64,000 nt of DNA from Perca fluviatilis. Lineage: Eukaryota; Chordata; Actinopteri; Perciformes; Percidae. Below the pieces are notes generated by a model. The model saw only the letters and a program-made list of their open reading frames with translations. It had not been told where the DNA came from and searched no databases. The stretch covers positions 4,204,648 through 4,268,647 of the forward strand of contig NC_053123.1 in the NCBI RefSeq assembly GCF_010015445.1, written 5' to 3'. A program made the position numbers and the translations under genes. This document shows, piece by piece, positions 1 through 13,084 of the stretch. Numbering within the stretch: position 1 is the first letter of the stretch; each line of letters begins with the position of its first letter.

Positions 1-1293
1 GCAGACAGGCCTAACAGCTGGCCAAGAGGGAAAAAGCTAAAGCAAAAATGTTTTAGGCCCATAAGGAGTTATATAATCGAAATGTGTTGCACACATGAGG
101 AGCACAGCTGCGTACCATCCTTCAGTGATCCAATTTCCTTTGATTCCCCTAGCCTAACGTTTTATCAGCGGTTAAACACTGATATTCTGGAATGACACCA
201 GGCAGTCCAGATGATCCACACTGGTGGACATTACACTGACGTGGCCCTTCAGCACATACCTGGTTCTTCATCTGGCCTGTCCCATTTGTGCAGACACTCC
301 AAAACAGTGAAGTTATACAAACATACAACGAAAGCATTTTAGTTGAATTTAGCACTTTAGGGTTTTCATATTTTTCTTTTGTTATGATTCTTTAAAAGAA
401 GTTGTTCAAATGCGTCACTAATAAGCTTTAATATTACAAATTAATGAATGTCCGTTACATTCAAGCCATTGCCAAATGTGTTGATACAAAGCTAATTACT
501 GCCTTAGCTACTAGCAACTGCGTGAAGGGGGAAGAATGCAATATAGATTATAGTGCATGAAATGTAGCAAAATCTTTACTGGGGTGAAACTTGCAGGAAC
601 CCCTGGCCCATCCTCAAGAAACCCCACTTTGGGAACCGCTGGTCTCAAGTCATGCTAGCGGCTTTTTCAGGGGGTACCAAAGCACAGCAGTGCTAAGAGC
701 TAAATGCTACTGTCAGCATGTTAATATGCTCATGATGATGATGCGAAAATACTGATGTTTACTAGGTATGTTCACCATCTTGCTAATTAGTACTAAACAA
801 AAGTGAAGCTAAAGATTGGAATATCATTTGTTTTGCAGGTCAGATCAGAGAACTGGCGGACTTACTGGGTGTTACCCAATCTGTGTTCTTTTATTGACTT
901 GTGTTCTTGCGTCCCTGTGAAACGTCATCTCATGTTGCCAAAGTACTGTCACAATACACAAGTTTGCATTTCACCAAGAACAGTTAAGATTCCCAGAAAT
1001 GTTCTTGACACGCCCATTTTACCGAGGATGCATCGGTTGGTAACTTGTATGAACTTGGCAGCACCCGTATCCCAACATTCATTTTGGCATTCAACGAGGG
1101 TCGGGTTTTCGGTACATAGACAGACCAAAAACAGGACAATTTTAACAAGTTTCGCTATTTTATTCATCGGTAAATTCACTTCTGAGAACATTTTAGGCAA
1201 GAAATGAACTGTTTAGATTTCGAATATAGGCAGTCTTGTGTAAATCGTTGCCGAATTGACAATTTCCTTCAAAGTTTTCGGAGGTGAGAAGCT
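1..1293. other. Noncoding sequence, no gene recognised
   Basis: AT-rich DNA without recognisable exons. Open frames at 803-1207 (+) and 949-1200 (-) overlap on opposite strands and encode nothing I recognise. Confidence 0.6.
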
Positions 1294-1301
1294 CCATAAA
1301 G

Positions 1302-2999
1302 GTCAGGGCCCTAAAGTATAATCCGTTTTTCGTTTTAAACCAAAAACGAAAAAACAAAAAAACGGGTCGATATTTCGTTTTTTGTTTAAATCCAAAAACC
1401 AAAAAACGGAAATATGAGCTCCGTTTTCCCGTTCTTTCAATGTCCATGCAATTTGAAAATTAAGTGGAAAATTGCTCGTTTTTCAACTGTTGCTTTTTTG
1501 TTATTCATCTTTCCGTTTCAACCCAAGAGCGAGAATACGGGCTCATTTTTATAATGTGCATAATCATTGAAAATCTGATGGAACACAGGTCTCGTTTATA
1601 ATGTTATTTTGGTCTTACGTCTTAAGATCAAAGTTGACTAAAAGAAATCCGCTCTGGACAGGAAGTAACATTAACGTGTCAAAATAAAAGTATAAGAGCT
1701 TTAATAACTGCCAGAAGAACAATGTACTTTAGCTTTTGCCTGTAGCTTGTCAGATTAAGCTACAGTTAATTATTTAGGGTTATATAAAGTATTTAATTGA
1801 GCAACATTCATTAATATAAGCCACAAAGGGAGTAAGAATGGATATTGTTTTAAAATAGAAATAGGATTATAATATTTTTTGCCAGAAGAATGAGGCACTT
1901 TATGAATACATTGTTTGCCTGTAGCTTGTCAGATTAGGCTAAAGTTAGCTATTTAGGGTGATATAAAGTATTTAACTATTAAATAATAATTTTTAAATCA
2001 CATGAAATATGCATTCATATATTATTAGCCTATGTGTGGCAGTTATTGACTAGTTACTCTAATCTTACACCAGCCAGTAAAAAGGCATCTAACACTTGTG
2101 TTGTCTTCGGGTTAAATTTGTCGTGTTTTCAAAGTTTCTTGTAAGAAATTTGGGTTTCTTTCAACCAAATTAACCAAAAATAACATGCATTGTTCCCTTC
2201 CAATGCTCTTTGCAAGTAAATTAATATTCACAACTTTCATAACATTTTGGGTGTTTTATTCAAATTTATAGTAGTTATGGTCTTCCCGGGTGAATTTTGA
2301 CCTGGTAGTGCAATAAGGCACTATTGAGCTTTACAGAAGATATATTTACAAGATACAAGACACAGACAGACACACACACACACACACACACATACACACA
2401 ATTGTTGGGTCTTTGTAAATTATAGAGTGTGGTCTAGACCTACTCTATCTGTAAAGTGTCCTGAGATAACTCTTGTTATGATTTGATACTATAAATAAAA
2501 GTGAATTGAATATACCAGTCTGTTATAATCCAAAACAACTAATAGTATATCCTCATCTTACTTAGAAATTAGGTATAATTCATGTAAATGAGGTCTGTTG
2601 ACCATGAATGCAAAAAATAAGTGTAAATCTAAATGAGTGGAATGACGTTGGATAAAAGGGGTAACCCAGAATTGAGTGATAAATTACTTCATGCTTTATG
2701 AAATGGTCAATTTAGTTATGCCAATAACATTTATAATGACCCAATTTATAAGACAACACAAGGGCTAAACCACTTGACCACTTAAAAAATGATAAATAAC
2801 AAAAAAGCAACAGTTGAAAAACGAGCAATTTTCCACTTAATTTTCAAATTGCATGGACATTGAAAAAACGGGAAAACGGAGCTCATATTTCCGTTTTTTG
2901 GTTTTTGGATTTAAACGAAAAACGAAATATCGACCCGTTTTTTTGTTTTTTCGTTTTTTGGTTTAAAACGAAAAACGGATTATACTTTAGGGCCCTGAC
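1302..2999. mobile_element. hAT-like nonautonomous DNA transposon with about 208-bp terminal inverted repeats
   Basis: The sequence starting GTCAGGGCCCTAAAGTATAA at 1302 recurs inverted, ending at 2999. The inverted arms run about 1302-1509 and 2791-2999 and are nearly identical. Flanking copies of CCATAAAG at 1294-1301 and 3000-3007 form a perfect 8-bp target-site duplication, as expected for hAT elements. The interior has no transposase. It holds two diverged direct copies of a unit containing CTGTAGCTTGTCAGATTA (about 1700-1800 and 1880-1975), a CA repeat near 2371-2391 and an L2-like 3' tail near 2450-2510. Confidence 0.82.
2445..2510 (+). mobile_element. L2-like LINE 3' tail fragment
   Basis: The run GTAAAGTGTCCTGAGATAAC followed by a short gap and ATAAATAAAAGTGAATTGAA resembles the 3' end of teleost L2-clade retroelements. 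It is nested inside the 1302-2999 element and has no coding part. Confidence 0.45.
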
Positions 3000-3240
3000 C
3001 CATAAAGTGATGCGACAGCCAGCTAGCTCGACCAGTTACGATCGGAGACCCCGGCTGTAAGCTGGAGGTCTCTCAGACCGCTCTCGTAAATAAGAGGCTT
3101 TGATTTCGCCGTTGACGGATCGTTTGTTTAAATATCACAACACATGTCCATCATAAGATTAACGGGAACCTGTGGTTAACTGTCTTTTCGGAGTTAAACT
3201 CCACAAACGCCTGCAGGCTTGACAACCTCGCTGGCCAGCC

Positions 3241-3241
<1 letters not shown>

Positions 3242-3311
<70 letters not shown>

Positions 3312-3334
3312 TCATACACACACACGCACACACG
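3242..3334. repeat. (CA)n microsatellite
   Basis: About 90 bases of nearly pure CA dinucleotide with a few CG and CT interruptions towards the 3' end. Confidence 0.97.
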
Positions 3335-6300
3335 GCCACAGCGCAGCAGGCAGAGGCGGGGGAGAGAGAGATACAGATACCAGTTTCTCTTTGGGAGACT
3401 TAGATTAAATTAAAATATAACTATATAGCTATATACATTAGATTTAGTATTTAGTTCATACTTGTGTTGGTGTATTTGTTTTCTGATATATTAGAAGTTG
3501 AGTTTCAGTGTATGATAAATGAACAGTTGTACATAAAGTGGTAACATGATATGGCATGTTATGTAGACTAAAGGGGAGGCACCAACCTTTATCATTTGAA
3601 TAACTAATTTCCATCTTTTGTCCCTGGGCATATACAGTGCACTACAATAATATAAAAATTATAATTCCACATAACACTAATAGGGTCACCTAGGACACGC
3701 CAGTGCATAGGCCTACTTCTTTTTTTAATTAAAACTGACTTAAACTAATATGCTAATAATAGTAGGGATCGCGTTCCACTCTTTTGAATAAGTTAGGGGT
3801 GTTTGAGCTAAACCATAAACAATAAAATTAAAGCTCAATAAGTTTTATTTTTCAATATTATTGCAATAGTTATAACATTGTGAGGTTTTCTTGTCCGGAG
3901 ATTGTTTAAATACAAAGTGGTTATATTGTTGTGGTTTTTATTTCTAGCTGTTATTTTGGAGTACTGCAGGTAGTCTCTGTGCTGGAGGCAAAACCAGCAA
4001 GAACGCATCGTCTCAAACAGTTAACAGCGTTTTCTATGCTTGTGAACTTGCGAGTTCATTCTTCCAATAACAACCAGCAAGAACATTCTCCCCAAGAACA
4101 CAAGTCCGTTCTTTGCATTCTTGAGATTGAGAAACAGCCACTGACTGACAGACAGGCATTGCATTCTTCAGAGCCATGCAGCTAGCGTAGCTAAAAAGCT
4201 GGCACTTAATGCAATAAAGCAGCAAAAGGTCACTGTAGCTCTAGTAAGCTTCAACCTGTATTAAAGCATCAGTACACAAAACACTCATTACTGTGCTAAT
4301 GTGCATATGCACAGTATTTATCAGTTTCTTTTATTTTATGAACATTGTTGTGCAGGCGCCTTAAGCAAAGAAAGCCATCTGTTATAAATTGCAAATGTGT
4401 TTTATAGTATATGAGGAACCCCCCTAAATTTAGCACTTACATTGTAGTAGTTGATTTTTGAGAGTAACTCACACCATTTAAACATTAACCCATTTAAAAC
4501 TCTAACTTCAACAGCAACAGTTTAGTAACTATGCATATATGCTAAACCCAACAGAATCAAAACTGAGAGCCATTATCTAAAATAAAAGACTTTGTCTTGG
4601 CATTCAGTTGGATGAGAGGATTACTAATGCCGTTGAAATACAAGCCTCTCAATGTGAAGGTACAAGTCATCTACGTCCAAGTGTCATTACTTCATTATTT
4701 CTCTTTGAAATACATTCACATGGCTCCACCATCACTTTATAACAAACCGCTTTGGGCAAAAGAGCTCACTAACATGGCCAGTCACGTGATGCACACATAT
4801 TTCCATACCCATTTGGGGTTTGGAAAGCCATTCTGGAATATTTGTCTCTTAGTTTCCCATGGCCAACTTCAGGCCTCAGTTACACCTCTTCTTACATGAA
4901 AACGATGAAGAAACTGACCACACCTACTTCCCACACCGCCCACTCAATCTCACTGGGAGGTAAACTCAAAACAAGGGCCAGATTCTGTAATTTCGTAATT
5001 AGGAACGAATCCCTTTAAATTATCTAGTTGACTACTTATCTTCTGAAGACCTACCGTAGTTTGCATTTCGGGAAAATGCAACTGATGGTTCTGATAACTC
5101 AAAGGCATACCTACTTCTTTGTACAAGCTTACTGCAAATGTCTATTCTGCAAAAAAGTAGCTGCCGTTTCTTTGGCTCCCGCTCGTCCCCACAAAGAGGC
5201 AGGGACTGAATGTCTTTCCAACACTTAACTGTTACTGTGTCTTGCTTCTGGTGTATCACATCTCCCTCTTGTCCTGCCAAGTGCGGCCACACAGCCGCCC
5301 CCCCAACCTCCCCGCCTCCGGTGCTTCTCTGACTCACCAATCTGAACTGAACAATGCCCACCATTGAACTCTCAATGGGTGTCTTTAATTGACAGCTGGA
5401 ATCTATTAATTCCGTAGCCAGTAGCCATGGCTACTCCACAATAAATTACATACGTACATATTCATGAATGAGAATACATTTTCAGAAGGATTTAAGATGG
5501 AAACATGGTTGGACTCTGTCTCATAGTTGTCCTGAAAAGGCCCTTCAGAGTTGCAGATGTTTAGGGGCTGACTCACTATACAGTCGCCTTTTCCACCCTG
5601 GTCCATGAGTTGTATTTACCTTGAGAAGTTATAATTTCCATGATTTGGATAAATGAGTTAGCTTGCTTGACATCTGGGAATAATTTATGCTCATCAGGCT
5701 AACAGTTTTGTTCTCCCTCCTCTCTTAATGTCAAGTACAGTGCTTTCACACTATGGAGGGGGGGGGGGGGTGGATTAGACAACCAGATGTGTTTGCGGAC
5801 ATGTGTAAAATGTATAGTTATGCAAATCCAAAGCATTTCACACTTTAAACCTCCATTTGATTTTGTTCATGTGCAAAATCTGCAGTGTTTTCGACTGTTG
5901 GTTTAAATCTAACTAAAGTAAAGCAACATGGATACTGAACCAGCTGTTTGCAACTGGACAAAGTTTTCAGCCAAACGTGACTCTAGTTAAGTCAGTCGAG
6001 TTGGATAATTAAAAAATAAAAAAAACATCCAACTTACTGTCATGACACAAAAGGTATCTTACCATGGGTAATCATGAAAAGCTTTAACTATGTTGCGGGG
6101 TGTACAGTGTGGTAGATGCAGCCAAGTGTCTGACAGAGCGGAAAAATGTTTAAGACTTTGAATGTACTGCTTTACAGGTTCTCTTGGGGGGAGCAGATGT
6201 TACGTAATCACAGAGGCACGACAAACGCTTCAACATGGGAGTAAAGCAAACACCACTTAGAAAAGATGTATTACAATATTCCAGACCTATTTGCCTTTAA

Positions 6301-7642
6301 ACCCTGTGCTGTATTTGACAAAGAACAGGCACTTCAGTTTGGTGGTTTGCTTGTTCGCTGCAGGTCAAAAGGTTACTATCCAATTTGGATAACTGTAGTT
6401 CAGTGATTAAACCTTGGCTACTCTGTGTCATGTAAATGATTTCCCCTAATTGTGGCTCTTGCGTGTGTCACTGCACAACAATTAGACGGTCAATCTTTGA
6501 GTGCATTCTGTTTGTCTTCTCTACTTCATGCATCCTCTCCTCCCTTATTCCAGATGTGTTCTGTGACTATTAAACTTTTAATAGTGTCTTAATAAGTGTC
6601 TTTATTTCATTTTTGTCATCCTCCTCTCTTGTGTGAGCTGAAAACTGAGATCGTATATCGCAATCAACTCTCTCGCACCAAGCAGTTCAAAGAACGTATT
6701 ACAGCTACGGTAGCCTTCACGCTTCAAAAAGCCAGTCTCTTGCTCTTTTCAATATCCTTTTTCTTTTTCTGGGCGAAGAAGAAGACTCCTGCTCCTGAAA
6801 TTTGGATTTTGAATACGTGTGGTCCTCCATGTTTCCTTCTTCAAACTTGCCGGGGCCGGGAAGCTACGATACCCATTAGCAGCATTAGCAGCACCTGTGA
6901 GTTTATCATGGGACAAAGAAAACATGAAAGGTGGAGCAGCATGTCCTGTATGTCCCTTACTGGCTAATGTATTTCAAGATGGCGCATGAATATGGAGCGT
7001 CTACACCAGTTCATGCGAATGCAAATGTAAAATTTCAAGCCCAAAGGAATACTTGGAATTGATGGTGGTGGTAAACATTTAGTTTGTGAACCGGCAACAC
7101 AGATTTTGATAATGAACAACTAAACACGTTACACACTGGACCTTTAAGAAAACTGTGCATTTTCTAATACCTAACCCATTAACACTTAAACACATGAAAC
7201 CCACTTCCACCATACTTTAAAGCTGCATTAGGCAGTACAACAAATGGCCTTTGGTTGAGCACTGGGTCTGATAATCCTGACTACCCCAGTGAGAATCAAC
7301 ATCCTACTTAACAGCTTTAAACTGTTCCAGCAACTTTCAGCTCATCCTTTTTTAGTTATATGAGTGAGGAGACAGAGATATTTTACTGAAGAGATGGCAG
7401 ACCATTAATATTGGACTTCAAAGGGATACTCATGTTTCTGTGTCTGCACAAGTATCTGGCTGTTTGCTGACTCGCTAGCAAACTCATAACTGATTAATAT
7501 GAGAGCAGGGGCAGAGCCAGATGTTTGGGGCTCAGCCAAAACCTAGAGGGGTCCAGATAGCATGTTCCCTTGGGGAGATTTTGTTTTCCCATTTACAGCA
7601 GCAGTATATTAGCTATTTTTTCAGGCCATGTGATAATATAAT
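3335..7642. other. Noncoding sequence, no gene recognised
   Basis: No exon, RNA gene or complete element recognised. A short G-run lies near 5757-5770. Open frames here are short and lack family motifs. Confidence 0.5.
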
Positions 7643-7895
7643 GCGGCATCACGGTGGCTCAGTGGTTAGCACTTCTGCCTCACAGCTAGAAGGTTCTGGG
7701 TTCGAACCCAGGTCGGCCCAGGCCTTTCTGTGTGGAGTTTGCGTGTTCTCCCCGTGTTTGCGTGGGTTTCTTCTGGGTGTTCTGGTTTCTTCCCATTATA
7801 AAGACATGCAGTTAGGACTACAGTTGAAAATTAGCTGACTGGCTACCACTGGTGCATTTACATAACATGTTGATTAATGTGCATTGTCCTAATCT
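7643..7895 (+). mobile_element. tRNA-derived SINE
   Basis: The head has an A-box-like TGGCTCAGTGG (7655-7665) and a B-box GGTTCGAACC (7699-7708), followed by the common fish SINE body (GTGTGGAGTTTGCGTGTTCT, CCCCGTG, AAAGACATGCAG). A diverged partial copy of the tail lies inverted at 36861-36979, showing it is an interspersed family. Confidence 0.8.
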
Positions 7896-8035
7896 AATAA
7901 ATATACAGAATGCCTAAAAGTCTGTACATCCTTTTGGAAAATCATGATAGTTGCCAAGGGGGAAACAATCATTCTTTAGAGCCTACATCTTATTCTACAT
8001 CTAATTGTTCATTCATCATTCTAATTGTTCATCAT

Positions 8036-8575
8036 TCTAAAAGCAAAACAGAAAAACGCATTTATGCGATCGTATGATTCAATGCATAATCAGCCAAAGT
8101 CCACATATTCATGCGGGGGCCGCATTTTTTCAAATACGCCGCACTTTCGTCACATAAATTGCCGATTTCCATGGCAAAATATGCAGGGCTTGCATGATTT
8201 CATAATCCCCGCATTTTCGTTGCAAAAAAGTCACATATATCTTAGTAGAAAGTTGAAAAATGTTGCGTTTACTTCACACAAGAGCAGCCATTTTCCCCTG
8301 TTGCCATGGGAACATTATGAAGTGACGTAATTACGCGACGTGAAGATCATCGAAAAGCAGGGTGTTGGGGGAATCACTTTTTTTTTTCATTTTCATCAAA
8401 CCGCAGTTGTTGCAAGTTCCCACAATTTTTGCAAGTTCCCGCAATTTCATCGCATAAAATTGCATAAATATCCCGCATATTCCATCACATTTTTAAGAAA
8501 ATGTGCCGAATAATCAAGGATTTTTGCCCGCAACAATCACAAAAAAACTCCAAACGCATTTTTCTGGAAGGATTG
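8036..8575. repeat. Probable interspersed repeat rich in GCAT/CCCGCA motifs
   Basis: A stretch with recurring motifs such as GCAAGTTCCC (twice near 8413-8440), CCGCA and TTGCATAAAT. Composition differs from flanking DNA and the text resembles widespread teleost repeat sequence. Ends were not defined. Confidence 0.4.
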
Positions 8576-8673
8576 ATAGGTAAGGAGAGCAGAAGAAGGT
8601 GACAAATGCAGATGAGGGCAGACAGAATGGGGCAGTTCAATGATTTAAAATGTGGGAGGGAAGGAAACAGGAA

Positions 8674-8820
8674 TGACTCAGACAAGGGGGCAGAGTGTAT
8701 AAAAGGGGGTGGAGAGCTTAGCTGGGCCTTTCTTCCTGCACTGAGACACACCTGAGAGAGCAGCTGAGGCCAGCCTTTGTTTGGTGTTTAATTTGGTAGG
8801 CCCTTTTCCCAAAATAAAAT
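8674..8820 (+). promoter_or_regulatory. TATA-type promoter-like segment, possibly an LTR remnant
   Basis: TGACTCA (AP-1/MARE-like) at 8674-8680 is followed by TATAAAAGG at 8698-8706 and, about 110 bases further, AATAAAA near 8813. This could be a host promoter, 11 kb upstream of melanophilin exon 1, or the U3-R part of a decayed LTR, where TATA and polyA signals are similarly close. Neither reading is proven. Confidence 0.3.
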
Positions 8821-8839
8821 GTGCCTAAAAGCATGATTT

Positions 8840-9936
8840 TAGTTTCATTAGGAAGTTTTTTTTTTTTTAAACTGCATTAAATATTTCTTCTTTGTTATAT
8901 TTCCCATGTCATGTTTGGTGAAGGACAAACAATTGTAGTGATTTCTTAAGCACATCAGCCAATAAATAAGGTATGCTCATGCTGAATGTAACTTTTTAAT
9001 TGGGTATTTTAGTATGTTTTATGATATCAACATTGTTTTTTTTTTTATAAATGTAGATTCCAGTCACCTGCACGTCTCCGGATAGGAAAAATTGAATATT
9101 CTAGGCTCGAAAGGTATATTTATTTTATTGCGTATCTCTTACAAATGTATTTGTGATGTTTTCTTTTGTAAAGCATATTAACATGTTTCTTTTTTTGGGG
9201 GGGGGGGGTAAGTTCTAAACAAAGACAACTGACAACTCCCAGTTTAAGATTTTTTTGTGTATTTTTAACTACTGGATGGCCATTTTGTTTAGCTTTTTTT
9301 TTGAGGGGTGTTTCTGCTGTGTTAGAGTGGGGCGGCGACTAGTAGGAGCCATTCTGCATGCGTGTTTCATGTGTGGCTCAGGCTAACTTAGTGTGCTGTG
9401 AATAAGCAATATAATACATCCTCTCTCTGATACTAATAAACTCTATACTTCTTGTGTAGCAGTCTCTGGTCCCTGTTAATTCTGGGTCTGTGCGTTTTGA
9501 TATCTCTTGGTTAAACATAAAAAGGATTACAGGGAGTCCAAAGGCAGGTATGTAGCAGGTACCAAAACTCCAAAGAGCAATGCAACAACGCTGAACCAAG
9601 AAGGGGACAAAAGCCGAGCAGTGTGGAGTGGCTGACGAGGGAATATGAGATGCAGGTGATGTGGTGGGTGGGCAAGGCAGGCAGAGCTGATTAGTGAAGT
9701 GGGAACAGGTGTGTATGGATGGGTGTGGCAGTCAGGTGACGTGGAAGTCCAGGGCATGTAGTTGATGTAGTTTAAGGAATGGGCCATGTGGCTGGAGATG
9801 AGGGACCGAGAGCCAGACTGTGACTGACTCATTGCTGAGAGGTTGGTTTTGAGTCTTCCTGCCCACTAGAGGACCAGAAAAAGCTTAATGCAGCTTTTAA
9901 GGTAAATATCCACACGAAAGAAGCTAGCGCGGAACT
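8840..9936. other. Noncoding sequence, no gene recognised
   Basis: Contains short T and G homopolymers (near 8868, 9039, 9190) and a purine-rich stretch at about 9600-9840. No exon recognised. Confidence 0.5.
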
Positions 9937-10590
9937 CTGATTAGCTTACAATGCTAGTATTCGGGGCACAGTGATGGTAAAAACAAATCGCTATTTATCC
10001 CACTAAAAAGGCTGAAAATATCACCAAACTTCAACTGTAGCATAATGGGGGTCCCTAAATGTTAAAGGAGAATTCTGGCGCAAAACGAACCTAGGGGTTA
10101 TTAACTGATGTGTACCTACTCTGTCGCTCTCTGGGACATGTTTTCATGCTAATCGAATGAGTTTGGAGCTTTGACGAGGCTACCGCGGACCGCTGGTTAG
10201 CTTACAATGCTAGTTATATGGGGCATAGGGACACTCAAATTAAGTCGTTATCTAATACCACTAAAAAGGCTTGAAATATCACCGCACGTTAACGTTAGCA
10301 TATTTAGGGTCCCTAAATGTGAACCGAAGCGTTGACAACATTGTAAGTGTACAGATAGTTTATTAAAAAAAGAGATTATAAAGACAGTCGCGTTCATGTT
10401 TACTTGCGGGAGCCATCTTGGAAACCAGTCATGACTAGTTGAATACCGTGCAACGTGGAATCTCCATAGACAGTATAGGAATTTACACGGAGCTCGTTTT
10501 TCTACTAGTCATGACTGGTTTCCAAGATGGCTCCCGCAAGTAAACATGAACGTGACTTTATAATCTATCTTTTTTTAATAAACTATCTTT
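9937..10590. repeat. Interspersed repeat with duplicated core and terminal hairpin
   Basis: A core containing TTAGCTTACAATGCTAG is present twice in tandem (starting about 9940 and 10195). The right end forms an inverted repeat with arms at 10353-10439 and 10504-10588. The same family recurs at about 45760-46560. Confidence 0.7.
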
Positions 10591-11691
10591 TTCAAAGTAA
10601 CTGTGGCAACACTGGTTGTAACACAAAAAATCCAAAAGTGCAGGAGAAATCCGAGAGAAGATTCGTAAGCACAACAGAGGCAGCATGAGTGTGAGGAGAA
10701 GGGCCAAAGCTGAGAGCAGGATATCTGTCCAAGCAACAACATATCTGAGTGCAAGCAGAAAGTTTGAGCAGAAGCAGACCAAACCTAAGCGTGAGGAGTG
10801 GCTATTTTAGCGTGAGAGCAAGGTTATGAGGGCAATTATTACAAAATCTAAAGTGACATCCATGAGAAATGCTCTCAAATTGAAAGCACACGCTCTTGAA
10901 TGAAGCTGGCAATAAAACTCCATAGTTCTCATTCTCTGAGATGAGACCTAATACTCCTATAATAGTCCTCGCCACCCTTCAGTGGTTGCTTGCAAAGTTT
11001 GGAAATAAGTTTAACAATACACGCAGCCTGATCACTGCAAGAGATCTCATGGCTGGGCCCTTTTGCCAGACAACTTGGAAGGAACACAATGATGCACACA
11101 GCTGTTGCCCCCTGTAACCTTTTGGAGAAAGCAGTGGTGGGAACAGATGACCCTCAATGATACAGAGTTTAGAAAGATTTTTTTTTTCTTTTAGTATTTT
11201 TCCAATTAAAATTCATTCCCAGAATCTCTCAATCCCACACGATATCGGTTTTAACACAAATCCAGTATAATGCAGTATTATATCTGACTGTTTTGATATG
11301 TACAGAAGCTTGTGTGGTTAGCGTTTTGTTCGAGCTGAAGGTGGATCTTTGGACATCCTGGTGCGTTGGTGCAGCATTTCCAATTTACGGCTGCAGATGT
11401 TTTTCATATCTGCAGATGGCTAGGGATTTAATCAGCTGAAGGGGATGGGTTTCACAAAGTCTAAGCAGTTATGTCTGGTAGGAATCACCTATTACTCTTT
11501 ATTTCAGTACAAACTGCCTTTTCCTGCCATTTGCCTGTTTTCAGTCTTCAAGCTAAGCTAACCAACTTCTAGCCTCATAGTGTACTGACATTCCCACAGG
11601 TCAGTGAAAAAGCTATGATTACTTGACCATGTTAAAGAGCGTCACTTCTCAGCTTTCAGTCAGTGCGGTCAACTGTAGAAGTCTAAGCAGG

Positions 11692-11740
<49 letters not shown>

Positions 11741-13084
11741 CCTAACAAGACAAACTATACTCAAACTGTACTTTTTTTTTTTTTGTACTTATGCAACAAG
11801 TCGTCTAAACTAAATGTCAAACGGGCCCCCAGAAAGTGTGCTGGGCTTTGAAGCAAATTAAAAAAAGTGGCCAAACGGTGGAACTCCTGGCCCATCACGT
11901 GATGCCCTGTGACCCCAAAAGACTTCTTCTTATAGACTTGCTTAAGGAAAGAGACCTCTGTAAATCGGTGGATATGTTTGTTTGAGCATCACAACCCCCG
12001 CAAAATGACTCGTTTCAGTATTAGAACTTGATCCATTCGGTCTAACATTTGGAAAGTTTTAGAAGATCCGTAAGATAACCCCAATCAAGTTAGAGCTCTA
12101 AACTGGAAGTTGATGGCAGAGGTCTAGTCAACACAGACTCACTCCCAGCGCATCAAAAAAACGACACTTGGTCTGGTGCCTTTGCCGTTAGTTACAGTTG
12201 AGCTGCTGCTATGCCCGGTGCATCCCGTACAGAAGCTAAAGGGAGCCTTTAGCCTTTCGGACGCTGAGAGCCACTGACCAAACTTCAGTATTTGACGTGT
12301 TGGGACTGAGAAGGGGTGGCTCTAGTGCGCCTTCTGTATGGGCCACACAGCGCGGAAGCAGTGCCAATCATCTGGATAATTTTATATGCAGTTTTGGCTC
12401 CATGATGGCTTGATGTTCCACTCAGCACCTCTTATAGGAATGCAGGGCTCCAGCTCAAACACTGTATCCTTTTCTTAGAATGCATTCATGATCTCAAAGG
12501 CCCGCGTTTTTGCTCCAGACAGACGCAGATTCATAATTCCACTAGAGGGCTTTGTGTTTAGAACATAAACATATGCTCTTATTTTTCTTGTGTCTCTTCA
12601 TTTGCTGTAATGAATGATGCCGTCGTTTGACTGATGCCTCAGACCAATTTGAGGCTGAAGAGAATTCCCGCTTCCTCTCTGTTTTTCTTTCACACTCCGA
12701 ATTGTTAACACAACACATGTCACACAAAGAAAGAGGAAAAAGTCTGACAGTTTTCCCTCTATTGTAGGGAACATGTGACACTGTAAAATAAGCTGTCTTT
12801 ACAATAAGCCTTTGTCATTTGGTCCTCACAGCTTTCACTTAGAAAAAATGCATTGATGGCAGCAGTGCCCAGCTGAATGTGTGAATGGAAACTTACCCAG
12901 CATAAAGCCTCTTACTTTAAAAAAAAAAAAAAAAATTTTAAATGGGGGATTTCCATGAAACTGGCTCTATAATCTCCATTAGAGGACACACAAAAAAATC
13001 TTTGACTATAAAATTGATATCCCCGTTCCTTTCTGCAGACTTACTTCACTTTTAAGTATGATGAACGATTCAAAAAAAGTCAGT
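10591..13084. other. Noncoding sequence with an (AT)n microsatellite
   Basis: No gene recognised. An (AT)n run lies at about 11694-11739. The text near 11530-11580 (CAAGCTAAGCTAACCAACTT) resembles a fragment of a common teleost repeat in reverse orientation. Confidence 0.5.

Noticed and set aside
803..1207. 134-codon open frame with an 83-codon antisense partner
   Set aside because: No recognisable domain, no splice context, and overlapping frames on both strands suggest chance.
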